The notes under the pieces: generated by a model | The model's database searches: none | Told to the model about the DNA's origin: nothing | Seen by the model: the letters and a program-made list of their open reading frames with translations, nothing else | Origin: Leptospiraceae bacterium | GTDB taxonomy: Bacteria > Spirochaetota > Leptospiria > Leptospirales > Leptonemataceae | Assembly (NCBI GenBank): GCA_026005135.1 | Contig: BPKM01000007.1 | Location: 5,001-69,000 of the forward strand | Length of the DNA: 64,000 bases | Direction of reading: 5' to 3' | Translations under genes and position numbers: made by a program | Shown here: positions 10,196 through 20,821 of the stretch, one piece after another | Layout: each line of letters starts with the position of its first letter | Numbering within the stretch: position 1 is the stretch's first letter

Positions 10196-10741
10196 ATGTT
10201 AAAAGAAATTCATACTAAACATAAAGTTCATCCTTCTGTAAAAAGAATCTTTTATATTATTGGTGGTTTTTTTATAGTATTTTTTGTAGCAGTTGGTTAT
10301 ACCATTTATCTTGCGCAGAAAAATTTTGAACCAGTAATGGATAAACGTTATTACGAGAAAGGACTTAATTATGAAAAACGAAAAAACGAATTTCTCAAAG
10401 CAAGACAAAAAGATTGGAAAGTATATGTGAATTTTTTAGATAAAGATACTATAAATAAAAATTATCTTTTAGAAATACATTTATCAAATCAAAATAATAT
10501 TAAAGACTTTTTTTCTAATCCAGAAAGAAATGTAGTAGATCTAAAAATTAGTTTACCAGCAACAATAAAGCGTCATTATGAATTTCAGTTTGTAGAAAAA
10601 GATTTTAAAATAAATAATAATAGTGTAATATTACAAAAAGAAATTCAAATTCCAGTTCCTGGTTTATATGAATTTCGACTTGAATTAAGACCAGAAAATG
10701 ATGCTGCTATCTTTTATTCAAAAAAATTGTATGTGGAGTAA
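10196..10741 (+). CDS. ccoH: FixH/CcoH-like cbb3 oxidase assembly protein
   Basis: A membrane protein of about 181 residues. One transmembrane helix near the N-terminus (IFYIIGGFFIVFFVAVGYTI) is followed by the family feature of a Tyr-Tyr-Lys-like stretch (MDKRYYEKGLNYEK) and a periplasmic beta domain. This fits FixH (CcoH), which assists oxidase maturation. The ATG at 10196 has GAGG six bases upstream. A frame upstream to TTG at 10184 overlaps ccoG but is less likely. Confidence 0.82.
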   Translation: MLKEIHTKHKVHPSVKRIFYIIGGFFIVFFVAVGYTIYLAQKNFEPVMDKRYYEKGLNYEKRKNEFLKARQKDWKVYVNFLDKDTINKNYLLEIHLSNQNNIKDFFSNPERNVVDLKISLPATIKRHYEFQFVEKDFKINNNSVILQKEIQIPVPGLYEFRLELRPENDAAIFYSKKLYVE

Positions 10742-10746
10742 AAAGA

Positions 10747-10914
10747 ATGAATGCATTATATTTAACTATTCCATTAGCAACTATACTTGCTTTAATTTTT
10801 TTAGGATTATTTTTATGGTCTGTTAAAACCAGACAATATGATGATCCAGAATATATTGCACATAAAATGATTTTAGATGACGAAGATGATGTTGATAAAT
10901 CAATAAATCAGTGA
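10747..10914 (+). CDS. ccoS: cbb3-type oxidase assembly protein CcoS
   Basis: A 55-residue protein with one N-terminal transmembrane helix (LATILALIFLGLFLWSV) followed by the CcoS signature of Gln-Tyr-Asp-Asp (KTRQYDDPEYIAHKMILDD). CcoS is required for haem or copper insertion into the oxidase. It starts five bases after ccoH. Confidence 0.88.
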   Translation: MNALYLTIPLATILALIFLGLFLWSVKTRQYDDPEYIAHKMILDDEDDVDKSINQ

Positions 10915-10916
10915 TT

Positions 10917-11126
10917 ATGGAATTTCTTATTGTTCAAAATGGTAAACAAATTCCAGCCTATAAAAATAAAAAAGTCCATTTTGTTGTTTTACCAGGTGGT
11001 AAATTAAAAAAAGAAAAGAAGCGAAAAAAGTTAATAAAATATATCAAATATATCCTTGTTTTTATATTTTTTATGGCAATTCTATTTATTATATTTTCTC
11101 TTTATATAAATCTTATTATGGAATAA
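10917..11126 (+). CDS. Small single-helix membrane protein between ccoS and ccoI
   Basis: A 69-residue protein with a basic middle (KLKKEKKRKKLIKYIKY) and one C-terminal transmembrane helix (ILVFIFFMAILFIIFSLYI). Its ATG lies two bases after the ccoS stop, and ccoI starts six bases after its own stop, so it is embedded in the operon. A GTG at 10911 would overlap ccoS. No family is recognised; its location suggests an oxidase-related role. Confidence 0.6.
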   Translation: MEFLIVQNGKQIPAYKNKKVHFVVLPGGKLKKEKKRKKLIKYIKYILVFIFFMAILFIIFSLYINLIME

Positions 11127-11132
11127 AAAAAT

Positions 11133-13671
11133 ATGTCAGAATTTATCGTCAAAGCTCCAGTAAAAGAGAAATGTTTTCATTGTGGAAGTCCAGTAAATAC
11201 AAAAAATTATAATATATTGAAAGATAAAGAGAATCTTTATTTTTGTTGTAATGGATGCTATAATGCTTATTTATTAATTCAGGATTATGGTTTAGGTTCC
11301 TATTATACCAATAGAGAAAACTATGGCGAAAAACCATTAGATAATTACGAATTAGCAATTTTTGATGTTATAGATAAAAAAATACCCCTTATAAAAGAAA
11401 AAAATCAAAATTATAAGGAACATTCATTTTATATTCAAGGACTTCATTGTGCATCTTGTGTATGGTTAAACGAAAAGGTTTTATCACAGGTAGAAGGAGT
11501 AATTGATGTTCGTGTTAATTTTTCTAATAATCGCATTTATTTAAAATGGAATCCAGAGAAAGTAAGTTTAAAAGAAATTGCAGAAAAAGTATTTAAAATT
11601 GGCTATAAACTTCATTTGATAGATGAAAATATTGAAAAATCATTTCAATTAAAAAGTGATAGTCTGTTAAAAAAAATGGCTGTTGCTGGTTTTTTTACTG
11701 CAAATAATATGTTAATAAGTGTTTCTTTATATGCTGGTTATTTTGATTTGATGGATACCAATATAAAACAATTTTTTCACTTTTTTAGTTTTTTATTTGC
11801 AACACCAGTATTTTTTTATAGTGCCTCGGAGTTTTTTCGTAATGCCTTTTATTCTTTAAAACATAAAATTATTAGTATGGATATTTTAACTGCAACAGGA
11901 ATTAGTTTAGCTTATTTTTATAGTATATGGATTACTTTTTCCTTTCAGGTTCATAAAGAAATTTTTTTTGATGCAGTATGTTTTGTTGTTTTTGCTATTC
12001 TTACTGGAAGATTTATAGAAAGTCGTTTAAAATTAAAAACATATTATTATACTACAAATCTTGGAACATTAATCCCTGCTTTTGTTAGAAAATTAAGCTC
12101 TAACTCTTCTATTAAATCTAATTTTAAAGAAGATGATTTTGAATATGCAGATACTGATACTATAAAAGAAAATGATTTTATAGCTATTTTTCCAGAGGAA
12201 ATTATCCCCTTAGATGGTATTTTAGAAAATGATATTGTAGAAGTAGATGAATCTTCTATAACGGGAGAATTTACTCCTATTATAAAGAAAAAAGGTGACT
12301 ATTTAATTTCTGGTTCTAAAAATCTTTCTCAATCTATCATTATAATGAAAGTAACTAAAAATAAAAATGAAAGTACAATATCACAATTATTAAAAATTTC
12401 TGAAAATTGTTTAAACGAAAAATCTTATGCAGAAACATCTTGCTAGTAAAGCTGCAAATATTTTTATTTTATTTGTTCTTCTACTGGGATTTATTTCTTT
12501 TCTATACTGGTATTTTATTAAAAATCATTTAGAAAATGCAATTTTAAATACATTATCCTTATTGATTGTTGCTTGTCCATGTGCTTTAAGTTTATCTATT
12601 CCTACAGCTATTGTTGTTGGAATTCAAAAATTATTCTCTTATGGGTGTTTATTTAAAAATAGTACTATGATTGAAAAACTGGCAAAGACTAAAATTATAG
12701 CTTTTGATAAAACAGGCACATTAACTTATGGTAAATTGGAGATAGAAAAAATATACAGTTATATTCCTATTAAAGAATTTAAATTACTTTTACAAAAGAT
12801 TAATCAAATACAAAGAGAAATTCAAATACAACATCCAATTACAAAAGCATTACTTCAATTTGAATATGAATTTCTTACAAATAGAATCCATATTTGTAAA
12901 ACAAAAGAAAATCAAATTAATCAATTAGGAAATATAGATTTGATAGATAAAGAATCCATTCAATATATTCCAGGTATGGGATTGAAATTTAAATTTGATA
13001 ATCATAAAGAAATATTTTTAGGTTCTAAGGAACTTTTAGAATTAGAAGATCCAGAAAGTGTTTTAGAAAAAGGTAATATTATAGTATATTTAGGGATAAA
13101 ATATCAAAATAAAAAACAAATTATTGCTATTTTTTTATTAAGAGATAAAATTCGAGAAGATGCATATAAGACAATAAATTTACTTAATAAAAAATATAAA
13201 ACAATTTTATTAACAGGAGATTGTTTAGAAAATGCTTTATGGATACAGGAAAAACTAAATATTCAAGATATTCATTATTCATTGAAGCCAATCGAAAAAG
13301 CTGAAATTATAAAAAATTTACAAAAAAATGGAATTACAATTATGGTTGGTGATGGTATTAACGATACCATAGCCCTACATCAGGCTGATGTAGGAATTTC
13401 TTTTGCAGATGCAAGTAAATTAGCAATGTATTCCTCAGATATACTTTTACTAAATTCCAATGTAGAGATAATTCTATTCCTTTTAGAATATTCTAAAAAT
13501 ATTTTAAAAAAAATAAAACAAAATTTAACAATTTCATTTGTTTATAATATATGCTTACTTCCTTTAGCTTTTATAGGATTTATAAATCCTTTTATTGGTT
13601 CAGTTTTTATGTCATTAAGTTCTATAACTGTTGTTTTAAATTCATTAACGTTATTAAAATATCATAAATAA
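11133..13671 (+). CDS. ccoI: Copper-transporting P-type ATPase CcoI (frameshifted)
   Basis: A P1B-type ATPase that moves copper for the cbb3 active site. In order: an N-terminal Cys-rich metal-binding segment (CFHCGSPV, CCNGCYNAY), an HMA domain with GLHCASCVW, transmembrane helices, the actuator motif SSITGEFTP, the membrane CPC motif (LLIVACPCALSLSIPT), the phosphorylation site FDKTGTLT and the hinge MVGDGINDTIAL. The first half stops at 12446 and the second half is read in the +1 frame from about 12427. One extra base near 12425-12431 accounts for the split. The joined protein of about 845 residues is complete for the family. Confidence 0.9.
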
Positions 13672-13692
13672 CAATTTAATATAAATATTTTA

Positions 13693-15463
13693 TTAACCCG
13701 TTAATCCCGTTATTGCTAAAAACATTCCAAGAATTGTATTTAATTCATTTTCTAATTCTTTCTTTTGAATTTTTAGTTCTTCTAAACTTTGTGGTTGTTC
13801 TTTAGAACGTAAACTAATATAGATTTTTACTTTTGGTTCTGTACCCGAAGGTCTTATGGTTAAAAGTCCTTCTGGTTCTAGTTCATATTGTAATACATCA
13901 GAAGGAGGTAAAATTTTAAAATACTCTTTATTTTCTTTATTATTAATTGTTTTATTTTTATAATCATAAACATTAATGATTCTTCTATTTCCTAATTCTT
14001 TACCTATTAGGTTGGAAGTTCTTAATTTAGATATTGTATCTTGCATTTTTTGTAAGCCATCTAAACCTTTCATTGTAATAGATTTTAAATCTTCTAAATA
14101 AAGGCCATATTTTAAATAGATTTCATTTAAGTAATCCAATAAGTTTCCTTTTTCGTCTGCTATCATGCATAAAAGTAAAGAAGAGGATAGAGAATCTTTA
14201 TCTCTTACAAAATCAATAGGTAAATATCCGTACGATTCTTCTCCACCAAAAAGATAAATATCTTTTTTGGGATCATAAATATCTTTTCCCTGTTCTATCC
14301 ATCGCATTTGCTCAGCAATATATTTAAAACCTGTTAGTACATCACGAATGTATACATTATTTTTTTTCGCAATTTCTCTTTGTAAATTAGTTGTTACAAT
14401 GGTTTTAAAAACAAAATATCGTTTATCTGGTTTTTTTTGTATTTTTTCGCATAAATATGCACATAATATACTACCTGTTTGGTTTCCATTAATAAGCTCA
14501 TATTCACCCTGTTGATTTCTTATCCCTGCCCCCATTCTATCTGCATCTGGATCTGTTGCTATAAATAAATCTGCTTTAACTTTTTCTGCTAATTGTTTAC
14601 ACATTTCTAATGCATCTGGTTCTTCTGGATTAGGATATGCTACGGTTGGAAATTCACCATCAGGTTCTAATTGTTCTTTTACAGGGATTACTTCTATACC
14701 ATATTTTTCTAATAAACCTGGTAGCCATTTCCCTGATGTACCATGTAAAGGGGAAAAAACAACTTTTAATGGTTTTTTAATTTTTCTTGCGAAAAATACA
14801 TGATCAAATTCATTATAATAGGATTTTTTTATTTCTTCTCCAATATATTCTACATTTTTTTTAAATACAGGATCATCTTTATCTAACAAAAGGTATATTC
14901 CAATCTGCAATTTTATTGATTTCTTCTTCAACACCTTTTTGACTTTCTCCTACTATCTGAGAACCATCTTCCTGGTAAACTTTATACCCATTGTATTCTG
15001 GTGGATTATGGCTTGCAGTAAGAACAATTCCACCTTGTGCTTTTAATTTTCTAATAGCATAAGATAAAATAGGGGTAGGTGTAACTTGATCAAATAAATA
15101 AACTTTAATATTTTTACCTGCAAGGATACCAGCAGTAATTTCTGCAAATCGTGTACTTTTTCTTCTAGAATCATAAGCTATTACAACAGAAGGATGTTTA
15201 TATTTTTTTAATAGATAATTAGCAAATCCTAAGGTCGCTTTACCTACAGTATATTCATTCATTCTTCCTGGTCCATTACCAATAACGCCACGAAGTCCAC
15301 CAGTACCAAATTTTAATTCTGTCATATAGGCAAAAACATCATCAGAACGATCGCCCTGTATATAACGATTATATATTTTTGCAGCTTCTTCTCGAATTTC
15401 TAAAGGGAAATAAGGACTACACCAATCTAAAATTCTTTTTTTTATAATAATTGCATCTTCCAT
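13693..15463 (-). CDS. Phosphoglucomutase/phosphomannomutase (frameshifted)
   Basis: An alpha-D-phosphohexomutase, converting hexose 6-phosphate to 1-phosphate for sugar nucleotide synthesis. All four family motifs are present: catalytic loop TASHNPPEYNG, metal loop DPDADRMG, sugar loop GGEESYGY and phosphate loop RPSGTEPK. The length of about 590 residues fits the long phosphoglucomutase/phosphopentomutase-like group. The frame breaks near 14881: the upstream part ends ADWNIPFVR and the downstream part continues DKDDPVFKKN in another frame; deleting one base joins them. The ATG at 15463 is preferred over an upstream TTG. It could feed the sugar pathways at 43-60 kb. Confidence 0.88.
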
Positions 15464-15531
15464 AAGAAAACAAGCTTTATTTAAAAAATAAGAGAGCAAG
15501 TGAAAAATATATTTTTATATATATAATATCA

Positions 15532-15997
15532 ATAAGTTACTCCCTGAGCTATGTATAATTTCTATTTGAAAAAATCTCTACTGGTTTCAAGTAGTGAATA
15601 GAACTATGGATTCAAAATTTATTATATTGATATTTTGTTAAACTTAATAGTTTACCATGTAAATCTAATTTTAAAATATAAAAAGACAATATTCGATAAA
15701 ATCATTTTACTTTACCATTAAGTTTATGGTATATAAGGGCAAATTTTTTATGGGGTATATTATTAAGATATCATAATACTTTCGAAAAAGATTTTATTCT
15801 TTTCGAATTTATATTAGAAATATAATGATTTGTGAATTCAACTCCATTCTCTATTTGGTCTATTTTAGGTATTCCATATTGATTAATAAAATTTTTTAAA
15901 CTTAAATCACTATCCCAATTACTAATTTTATTATGGTCTTTTAAATATGCAAATCTGTTGTAAAGATCTATAAAGTTGTGAGTAAAATAAGATTATT
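15532..15997 (-). pseudogene. Decayed integrase-core transposase fragment, copy 1
   Basis: The minus strand retains recognisable pieces of a DDE integrase core: GIPKIDQIENGVEFTNH (compare GIPxxxxTDNGxEF), then KLNGKVK followed by a stop and FYR (compare LNGxVERFxR), and a terminal HYLKPAEFF. Several stops interrupt it. It is almost identical to 26357-26820. It is cut at 15997 by the insertion of the small IS66-ended element A. Confidence 0.7.
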
Positions 15998-16684
15998 GTA
16001 AGCGATCAATTTATATGTTCGTAAATTATTTTAAGCACATAATATTTCGACGTCTTCTTCTACAAGCTCCCTTGCCCTGTAAAATCGATGCTCTATCCTG
16101 ATTTCTGTAACACTTGTTACAAATTCACTGCCAATTTCCCTTAACGGAACCCTTAATAAAGATACCTTATCATCAAACCTTCTATAACATTCCCATTCTA
16201 TTAGTAACCTTATAATATGACTTACACTATAACCCGTCATCTCGGATATATCCTTTAATAATTGATGAATATTCTGACTTACTCTTATAGAATAATGTTC
16301 ATAATCATTACATACTATTTGATAGATTTTTTTACTGGTTTTCTTTTGATTTGCTAATTTTTTTAGTCTTTCTATGTATTTAGAAATAAGAAATAAAAAC
16401 ATATCCGAATAGCTGGAATGCTGATTTCTTAAATCCTGTAAATCTTCTTTATAGGGTAAATAAATCATAAAGTGTAAAATTAGTCGTATTGCTTGATTCT
16501 TCTAGTTCTTCGTTAGGACTTTGTATATTCTTTCTTAGTATATGTAGCCATCAATAATTATAGTCTAATTTTTATTAAAGATCTTACTAAAAAAATATAA
16601 GAAAATCAAATTTTTTATAAAATAACAATTTAGAAGCAAAATTAATAGGGACTATAAATTATACGGCGATCTTTGAACAATTAC
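15998..16684. mobile_element. Small IS66-ended passenger element, copy A
   Basis: The left end GTAAGCGATCAATTTATATG and the degenerate right end CTTTGAACAATTAC form the outer inverted repeats. The ends resemble those of the IS66 element at 17804-19589 (GTAAGCGCTCAA). It is 687 bp and holds no transposase, only the RHH-like gene. The left insertion point can be seen by comparison with 26801-26830, where the same flanking sequence runs on without it. The right flank runs directly into IS30-related sequence. Confidence 0.7.
16031..16551 (-). pseudogene. Ribbon-helix-helix-like passenger gene, copy A (5' frameshifted)
   Basis: The same protein as the intact copy at 31253-31771. The readable frame (from 16468) gives the central and C-terminal part, with an Arc/MetJ-type pattern SIRVSQNIHQLLKDISEM then GYSVSHIIRLLIEWE, followed by a 60-residue C-terminal part ending VEEDVEILCA. 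Two single-base insertions near the 5' end disrupt the first 30 residues. The protein is presumably DNA-binding. Confidence 0.65.
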
Positions 16685-16737
16685 AAAAAATTTTCATAGT
16701 GATTCTCCAGGAATATGGGATAAGGAGGAGAACCACC

Positions 16738-17835
16738 ATGAACACCCCTAAAACTTATACCCATTTTGAAATCGATGAAAGAGCTGTCATTCAATTTTTG
16801 TATGAGCAAGGTCATAGCATAAGAAAAATTGCAAAGTATTTAAATAGAGCACCTTCTACCATTAGTAGAGAATTAAAGCGAAATTCATATACTGAAAATC
16901 ATAAGATAATTTATTCTGCCCGAAAGGCACAGGCTTGGTATAAAATACGAAAGACAAGAAGATATTTAAGATATTTGAATCATACAAGACTTTGGATTTT
17001 TATTTTTTATGCTTTGATTTTTTTACAATATTCACCAGAACAGATTGCTGGTAGATTACGAATGTTATATCCTAAAAATAAAAAACTTCATATATCATTC
17101 AAAACTATTTATAATTATATTTATTTTTATCAAAGAGTAATGGGATGGAATCTCGTTCAATATTTGCGAAGAGGAGGAAAAAAATATCGAAAAAACTGGC
17201 GGAAAATAAGGAAAAATAGAGATAATTTAGACATTTGGACAATACAACAAAGACCAGAAATTCAAACGATGGGACATTGGGAAGGAGATACCATAGAAGG
17301 GGAAAAAGGTTCTGGCTATGTATTTACTTTTGTTGAAAAATTGAGTCGTTATACTATAATGCTTTATGTATCATCAAAAAAGCTTAAAGAAACAAAAGAA
17401 AAAGTTTTGCGAAAATTTAATTCTATTCCAAAAGAAAAACTTTCAAGTATTACTTATGATAATGGAATAGAAATGCTACATAATGGTTTATATAAAATCA
17501 TTCAGGAAATCAAAAATATCAGAGTTTATTTTACTGACCCTGGAAAACCCTATCAAAGAGGTTTAAATGAGAATACCAATGGATTAATTAGACAATATTT
17601 ACCCAAAGGGATAGATTTTAGAAAAAGTGAAAATTTAGACAAAATTATACAAGATGTAGAAATAAAATTAAATCATCGTGCAAGAAAATGCTTGCAATAC
17701 TATACGCCTCATGAAATATTCTTTTCTGTGAAACCAAAGCTATTCCCCATTAAGGTGTTGCACTTGAATTACAATGCGCCTTATGAATTAAAAATGAAAA
17801 TTAGTAAGCGCTCAATAAAGCACGTGGTGTTATAA
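16738..17835 (+). CDS. IS30-family transposase, 3' end interrupted by IS66
   Basis: A transposase with an N-terminal helix-turn-helix (GHSIRKIAKYLNRAPSTISR) and an IS30-type DDE core: GHWEGDTIEG for the first Asp, ITYDNGIEM for the second, and GLNENTNGLIRQYLP with the Glu. The start at the ATG at 16738 is supported by the RBS AAGGAGG. The last residues (from about Ser-Lys-Arg-Ser) are read from the IS66 left end, which begins at 17804. The catalytic core is complete, so activity is possible. The outer ends of the IS30 element are not clear. Confidence 0.85.
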   Translation: MNTPKTYTHFEIDERAVIQFLYEQGHSIRKIAKYLNRAPSTISRELKRNSYTENHKIIYSARKAQAWYKIRKTRRYLRYLNHTRLWIFIFYALIFLQYSPEQIAGRLRMLYPKNKKLHISFKTIYNYIYFYQRVMGWNLVQYLRRGGKKYRKNWRKIRKNRDNLDIWTIQQRPEIQTMGHWEGDTIEGEKGSGYVFTFVEKLSRYTIMLYVSSKKLKETKEKVLRKFNSIPKEKLSSITYDNGIEMLHNGLYKIIQEIKNIRVYFTDPGKPYQRGLNENTNGLIRQYLPKGIDFRKSENLDKIIQDVEIKLNHRARKCLQYYTPHEIFFSVKPKLFPIKVLHLNYNAPYELKMKISKRSIKHVVL

Positions 17836-19589
17836 TTTTTTATTTATAATTAACTATAAGTTTAATGAAAATTGTACGAAAATAAATTCATAATGGAAAC
17901 AATTAAAAATTTTCAAAGTATAGAAGATTGTTTAGCTTATATAGAATATTTAGAGAATGTCAATCAGCAATTAAGTCAAAAACTTGATGCTAAATCTCAG
18001 GAAATCACAATAAAAGATAAAGAAATAGAATACTTAAAGAAACAATTAAAATTAAGAGAAGAATTTATTATAGCTCAGAAATATAAGCTATATGGTAAAA
18101 AATCAGAGAAATGGAGTGAGAAAGATTACCAATATAGTTTATTGTTTAATGAGATAGAAGATACGATAGAAGAATCAAAAAAAGAATTTTTAGAATTTAC
18201 TGAGGTATCATCTTATAAGAGAAAGAAGAAAAAACAAAGAAAGATAAAAGATTTGGATATACCAGTAAGAGAAATCATTCATGACCCAGAAGAAAATCAG
18301 GTTTGTAATTGTGGTAATAAAAGAGAAGAAATAGGAAGAGAAACAAAAGATGTTTTACAGGTGATTCCCTTAGAATTTTATATAGATAGACATATAACAA
18401 TTAAAAGGGTTTGTAAGAAATGTTCACAGAATCAGAAGGTAGAGATAGTAAGTGGTGAGCCGATAAAACAATTTTTACCTAAATCGTATGCATCAGAATC
18501 CTTACTTGCCTTTTTATTGGTATCTAAATTTAATGATGGTTTGCCATTTTATCGGATGGAGAAGATATTTGAAAGGTATGGGATAGAAATACCCCGAAAT
18601 ACAATGTGTATATGGGCACAAAAAACAGGGATAAAATTAAGACGTTTTTATCGTTTGTTAGTGAAAGAGGCATTAAAATCATCTTGTATAGGTATAGATG
18701 AAACAGGTTTAAAGGTATTAGAGAATCAGAGAAGTAGTGGAAGCAGAAATTCTTATATGTGGGTAATGAGGACTTTAAGCTCAGAAAATCCTATGGTAAT
18801 ATTTTATTATAGAAAAAGCAGGAGTGCAGATTTTTTAAAAAAGGTATTAAAAGATTATAAAAATGCAGTAATAACAGATGGTTTTAAAAGTTATGAAAGT
18901 CATTTGAAAGAATTAAATATAACCCATGCAGGATGTTGGGCACATGCAAGAAGGAATTTTATAGAAGCAAAGAAAGTTTCTTCTCGTCCAGATATAGAAG
19001 AAATGCTTTATTTGATAGGGAAATTATATACAATAGAAGAAGAAATTAAAGCTCTGTCTTTAGAAGAAAAAGTTTCTATAAGACAAAATCGTTCAAAAAA
19101 AATCATAGATGAGATTCATAAATTGTTAAAAGACCAATTACCTTTACAAAATCGTTTTACCCAATCAGGTAAAGCTTATTATTATTTATTCCATCAATGG
19201 GAGAAGTTAATTCGATTCCTTGATAATCCATCGATACCCTTAGATAACAATTTAGTAGAGAATGCGATTCGTCCCTTTGTTATAGGTAGAAAAAACTGGT
19301 TATTTTCTGGAACAGAATTAGGAGCCCAAACATCAGCGATTCTATACACGATAATTGAATCAGCAAAATTAAATCAATTAGACCCTTATCATTATATAAA
19401 ATATTTATTTGAACAGCTTATAGATAAAAAGAGCGATGAGGAATTATTAAAATTATTACCCCATAAAATAGACAAAAAAGAAATAGAAAATTCTTTTGTT
19501 AAGCCAGGTTGATTTAAAAAATTTTACAGTTATTTGTTTATAATTCAAACATAAAAAAAATTTATATACGCTGTTCTTTGAGCGCTTAC
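17804..19589 (+). mobile_element. Complete IS66-family element (single-transposase type)
   Basis: 1786 bp. The left end GTAAGCGCTCAATAAAG and right end TTCTTTGAGCGCTTAC are inverted repeats sharing GTAAGCGCTCAA. A perfect 8-bp target duplication GAAAATTA flanks it at 17796-17803 and 19590-19597, the length expected for IS66. It holds only the large transposase gene, without the small tnpA/tnpB genes, like the ISBst12 group. It sits inside the 3' part of the IS30 transposase gene. Decayed relatives lie at 2545-3261, 26971-27547 and 60650-62495. Confidence 0.93.
17893..19512 (+). CDS. tnpC: IS66-family transposase TnpC
   Basis: 539 residues from the ATG at 17893. In order: an N-terminal leucine-zipper-like coiled coil (about 10 to 70), a zinc-finger-like CNCG...CKKC pair, and the catalytic DDE core with GIDETGLKV, ITDGFKSY, HAGCWAHARRNF and the C-terminal NLVENAIRPFVIGRKNWLF with the Glu. 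This is the usual IS66 layout and length. The intact frame and clean ends suggest it may be active and could supply transposase to the smaller elements with similar ends. Confidence 0.92.
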   Translation: METIKNFQSIEDCLAYIEYLENVNQQLSQKLDAKSQEITIKDKEIEYLKKQLKLREEFIIAQKYKLYGKKSEKWSEKDYQYSLLFNEIEDTIEESKKEFLEFTEVSSYKRKKKKQRKIKDLDIPVREIIHDPEENQVCNCGNKREEIGRETKDVLQVIPLEFYIDRHITIKRVCKKCSQNQKVEIVSGEPIKQFLPKSYASESLLAFLLVSKFNDGLPFYRMEKIFERYGIEIPRNTMCIWAQKTGIKLRRFYRLLVKEALKSSCIGIDETGLKVLENQRSSGSRNSYMWVMRTLSSENPMVIFYYRKSRSADFLKKVLKDYKNAVITDGFKSYESHLKELNITHAGCWAHARRNFIEAKKVSSRPDIEEMLYLIGKLYTIEEEIKALSLEEKVSIRQNRSKKIIDEIHKLLKDQLPLQNRFTQSGKAYYYLFHQWEKLIRFLDNPSIPLDNNLVENAIRPFVIGRKNWLFSGTELGAQTSAILYTIIESAKLNQLDPYHYIKYLFEQLIDKKSDEELLKLLPHKIDKKEIENSFVKPG

Positions 19590-19748
19590 GAAAATTATAA
19601 AAATAAATTTACTTTCATTAACGGAAAATACTTGAAAAAAATAAATATTATGGTTTTTTATACCGAAACAACTTGAAATTTCTGATAAAGAAAGAAAAAG
19701 TAGTTGATTATTTTAATAGAAAAAATATAATTTTATTATTTTAAAAAA

Positions 19749-20789
19749 GTGAAGCTATTAATGAAGGCAAATTTTCTAACAGAAGAACAAAAAGATATTA
19801 TAAAAAAACAGCATAGAGCAATTAAAAATAAAAAGATAGCAGATAGATTAAAAGCAATATTACTACTCAATGATGGATATACTTACGAGCAAGTTGCTCA
19901 TATATTATTGTTAGATGAAACTACAATAAGAAATTATATAAAGCGTTATAGAGAAAAAGGGATAGAAGGTCTCATAGAAGATAACTATCAAGGGAAAATA
20001 CCTTTTTTAAATGAAGAACAAATTCAAGAATTAGACGAGCATTTAAGTCAGAAAGTATATACAACAATCAAAGAAATAAGAGAATATATTAAAAAGCGAT
20101 TTGGAATATATTATAGTTTAGAGGGTGTAAGGAAACTTTTACATAAAATGGGTTATGTTTATAAAAAGACAAAACAGATACCAGCCAAAGCAGATAAAGA
20201 AAAACAAGAGAGATTTATGGAAAAATATAAGTTTTTAAAAGCTTCTAAATCAGAAGAGGACCAGATATATTTTGTAGATGCAGTTCACGTAATTCATAAT
20301 TCGATGCCATCTTATGGTTGGATAAAGAAAGGAAAAGAGAAAAACATTTTATCTAATACAGGAAGGAAGGGAATTAATATAAAGGGGGCATATAATGTAG
20401 AAACAAAGGAAGTAGTCATCAAGGAAGCCCAGAAAGTTAATTCAGAGGTTTTAATAAGTTTGATAGATGAATTACAATATAAACAGAAGAAAGGAAATAT
20501 TATTTTAATATTAGATAATGCGAGATATAATAGAAGCAAATTAATACAAGAATATTTAAAACAAAATTCACGAGTAAAAATATCTTACTTACCACCATAT
20601 TCACCAAACTTGAATCTTATTGAAAGATTATGGAAATTTTTTAAAAAGAAAATTCTTTATAATAAATATTATGAGAGTTTTGATGCATTTAGAGATAGTT
20701 GTATACAATTTTTTAAAAATATAGAAATGTATCGAAATGAGCTCAATAGCCTTATGACAGAAAATTTTTGTATTATAAATAGTAGTTGA
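19749..20789 (+). CDS. IS630-family transposase
   Basis: 346 residues. The N-terminal helix-turn-helix region (YTYEQVAHILLLDETTIRNY) and a second HTH with a KIKEIREY-like segment precede an IS630/Tc1-type DDE core: IYFVDAVHVIH, ILILDNARYN and LPPYSPNLNLIERLW. The GTG at 19749 or the ATG at 19761 may be the start. The hsdR start is only 33 bases after the stop, so the right end of this element lies in or next to the hsdR leader. Clear terminal repeats were not found. Confidence 0.88.
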   Translation: MKLLMKANFLTEEQKDIIKKQHRAIKNKKIADRLKAILLLNDGYTYEQVAHILLLDETTIRNYIKRYREKGIEGLIEDNYQGKIPFLNEEQIQELDEHLSQKVYTTIKEIREYIKKRFGIYYSLEGVRKLLHKMGYVYKKTKQIPAKADKEKQERFMEKYKFLKASKSEEDQIYFVDAVHVIHNSMPSYGWIKKGKEKNILSNTGRKGINIKGAYNVETKEVVIKEAQKVNSEVLISLIDELQYKQKKGNIILILDNARYNRSKLIQEYLKQNSRVKISYLPPYSPNLNLIERLWKFFKKKILYNKYYESFDAFRDSCIQFFKNIEMYRNELNSLMTENFCIINSS

Positions 20790-20821
20790 CTTTAGAAAAT
20801 TATAGTGGTATAGGTATACAT

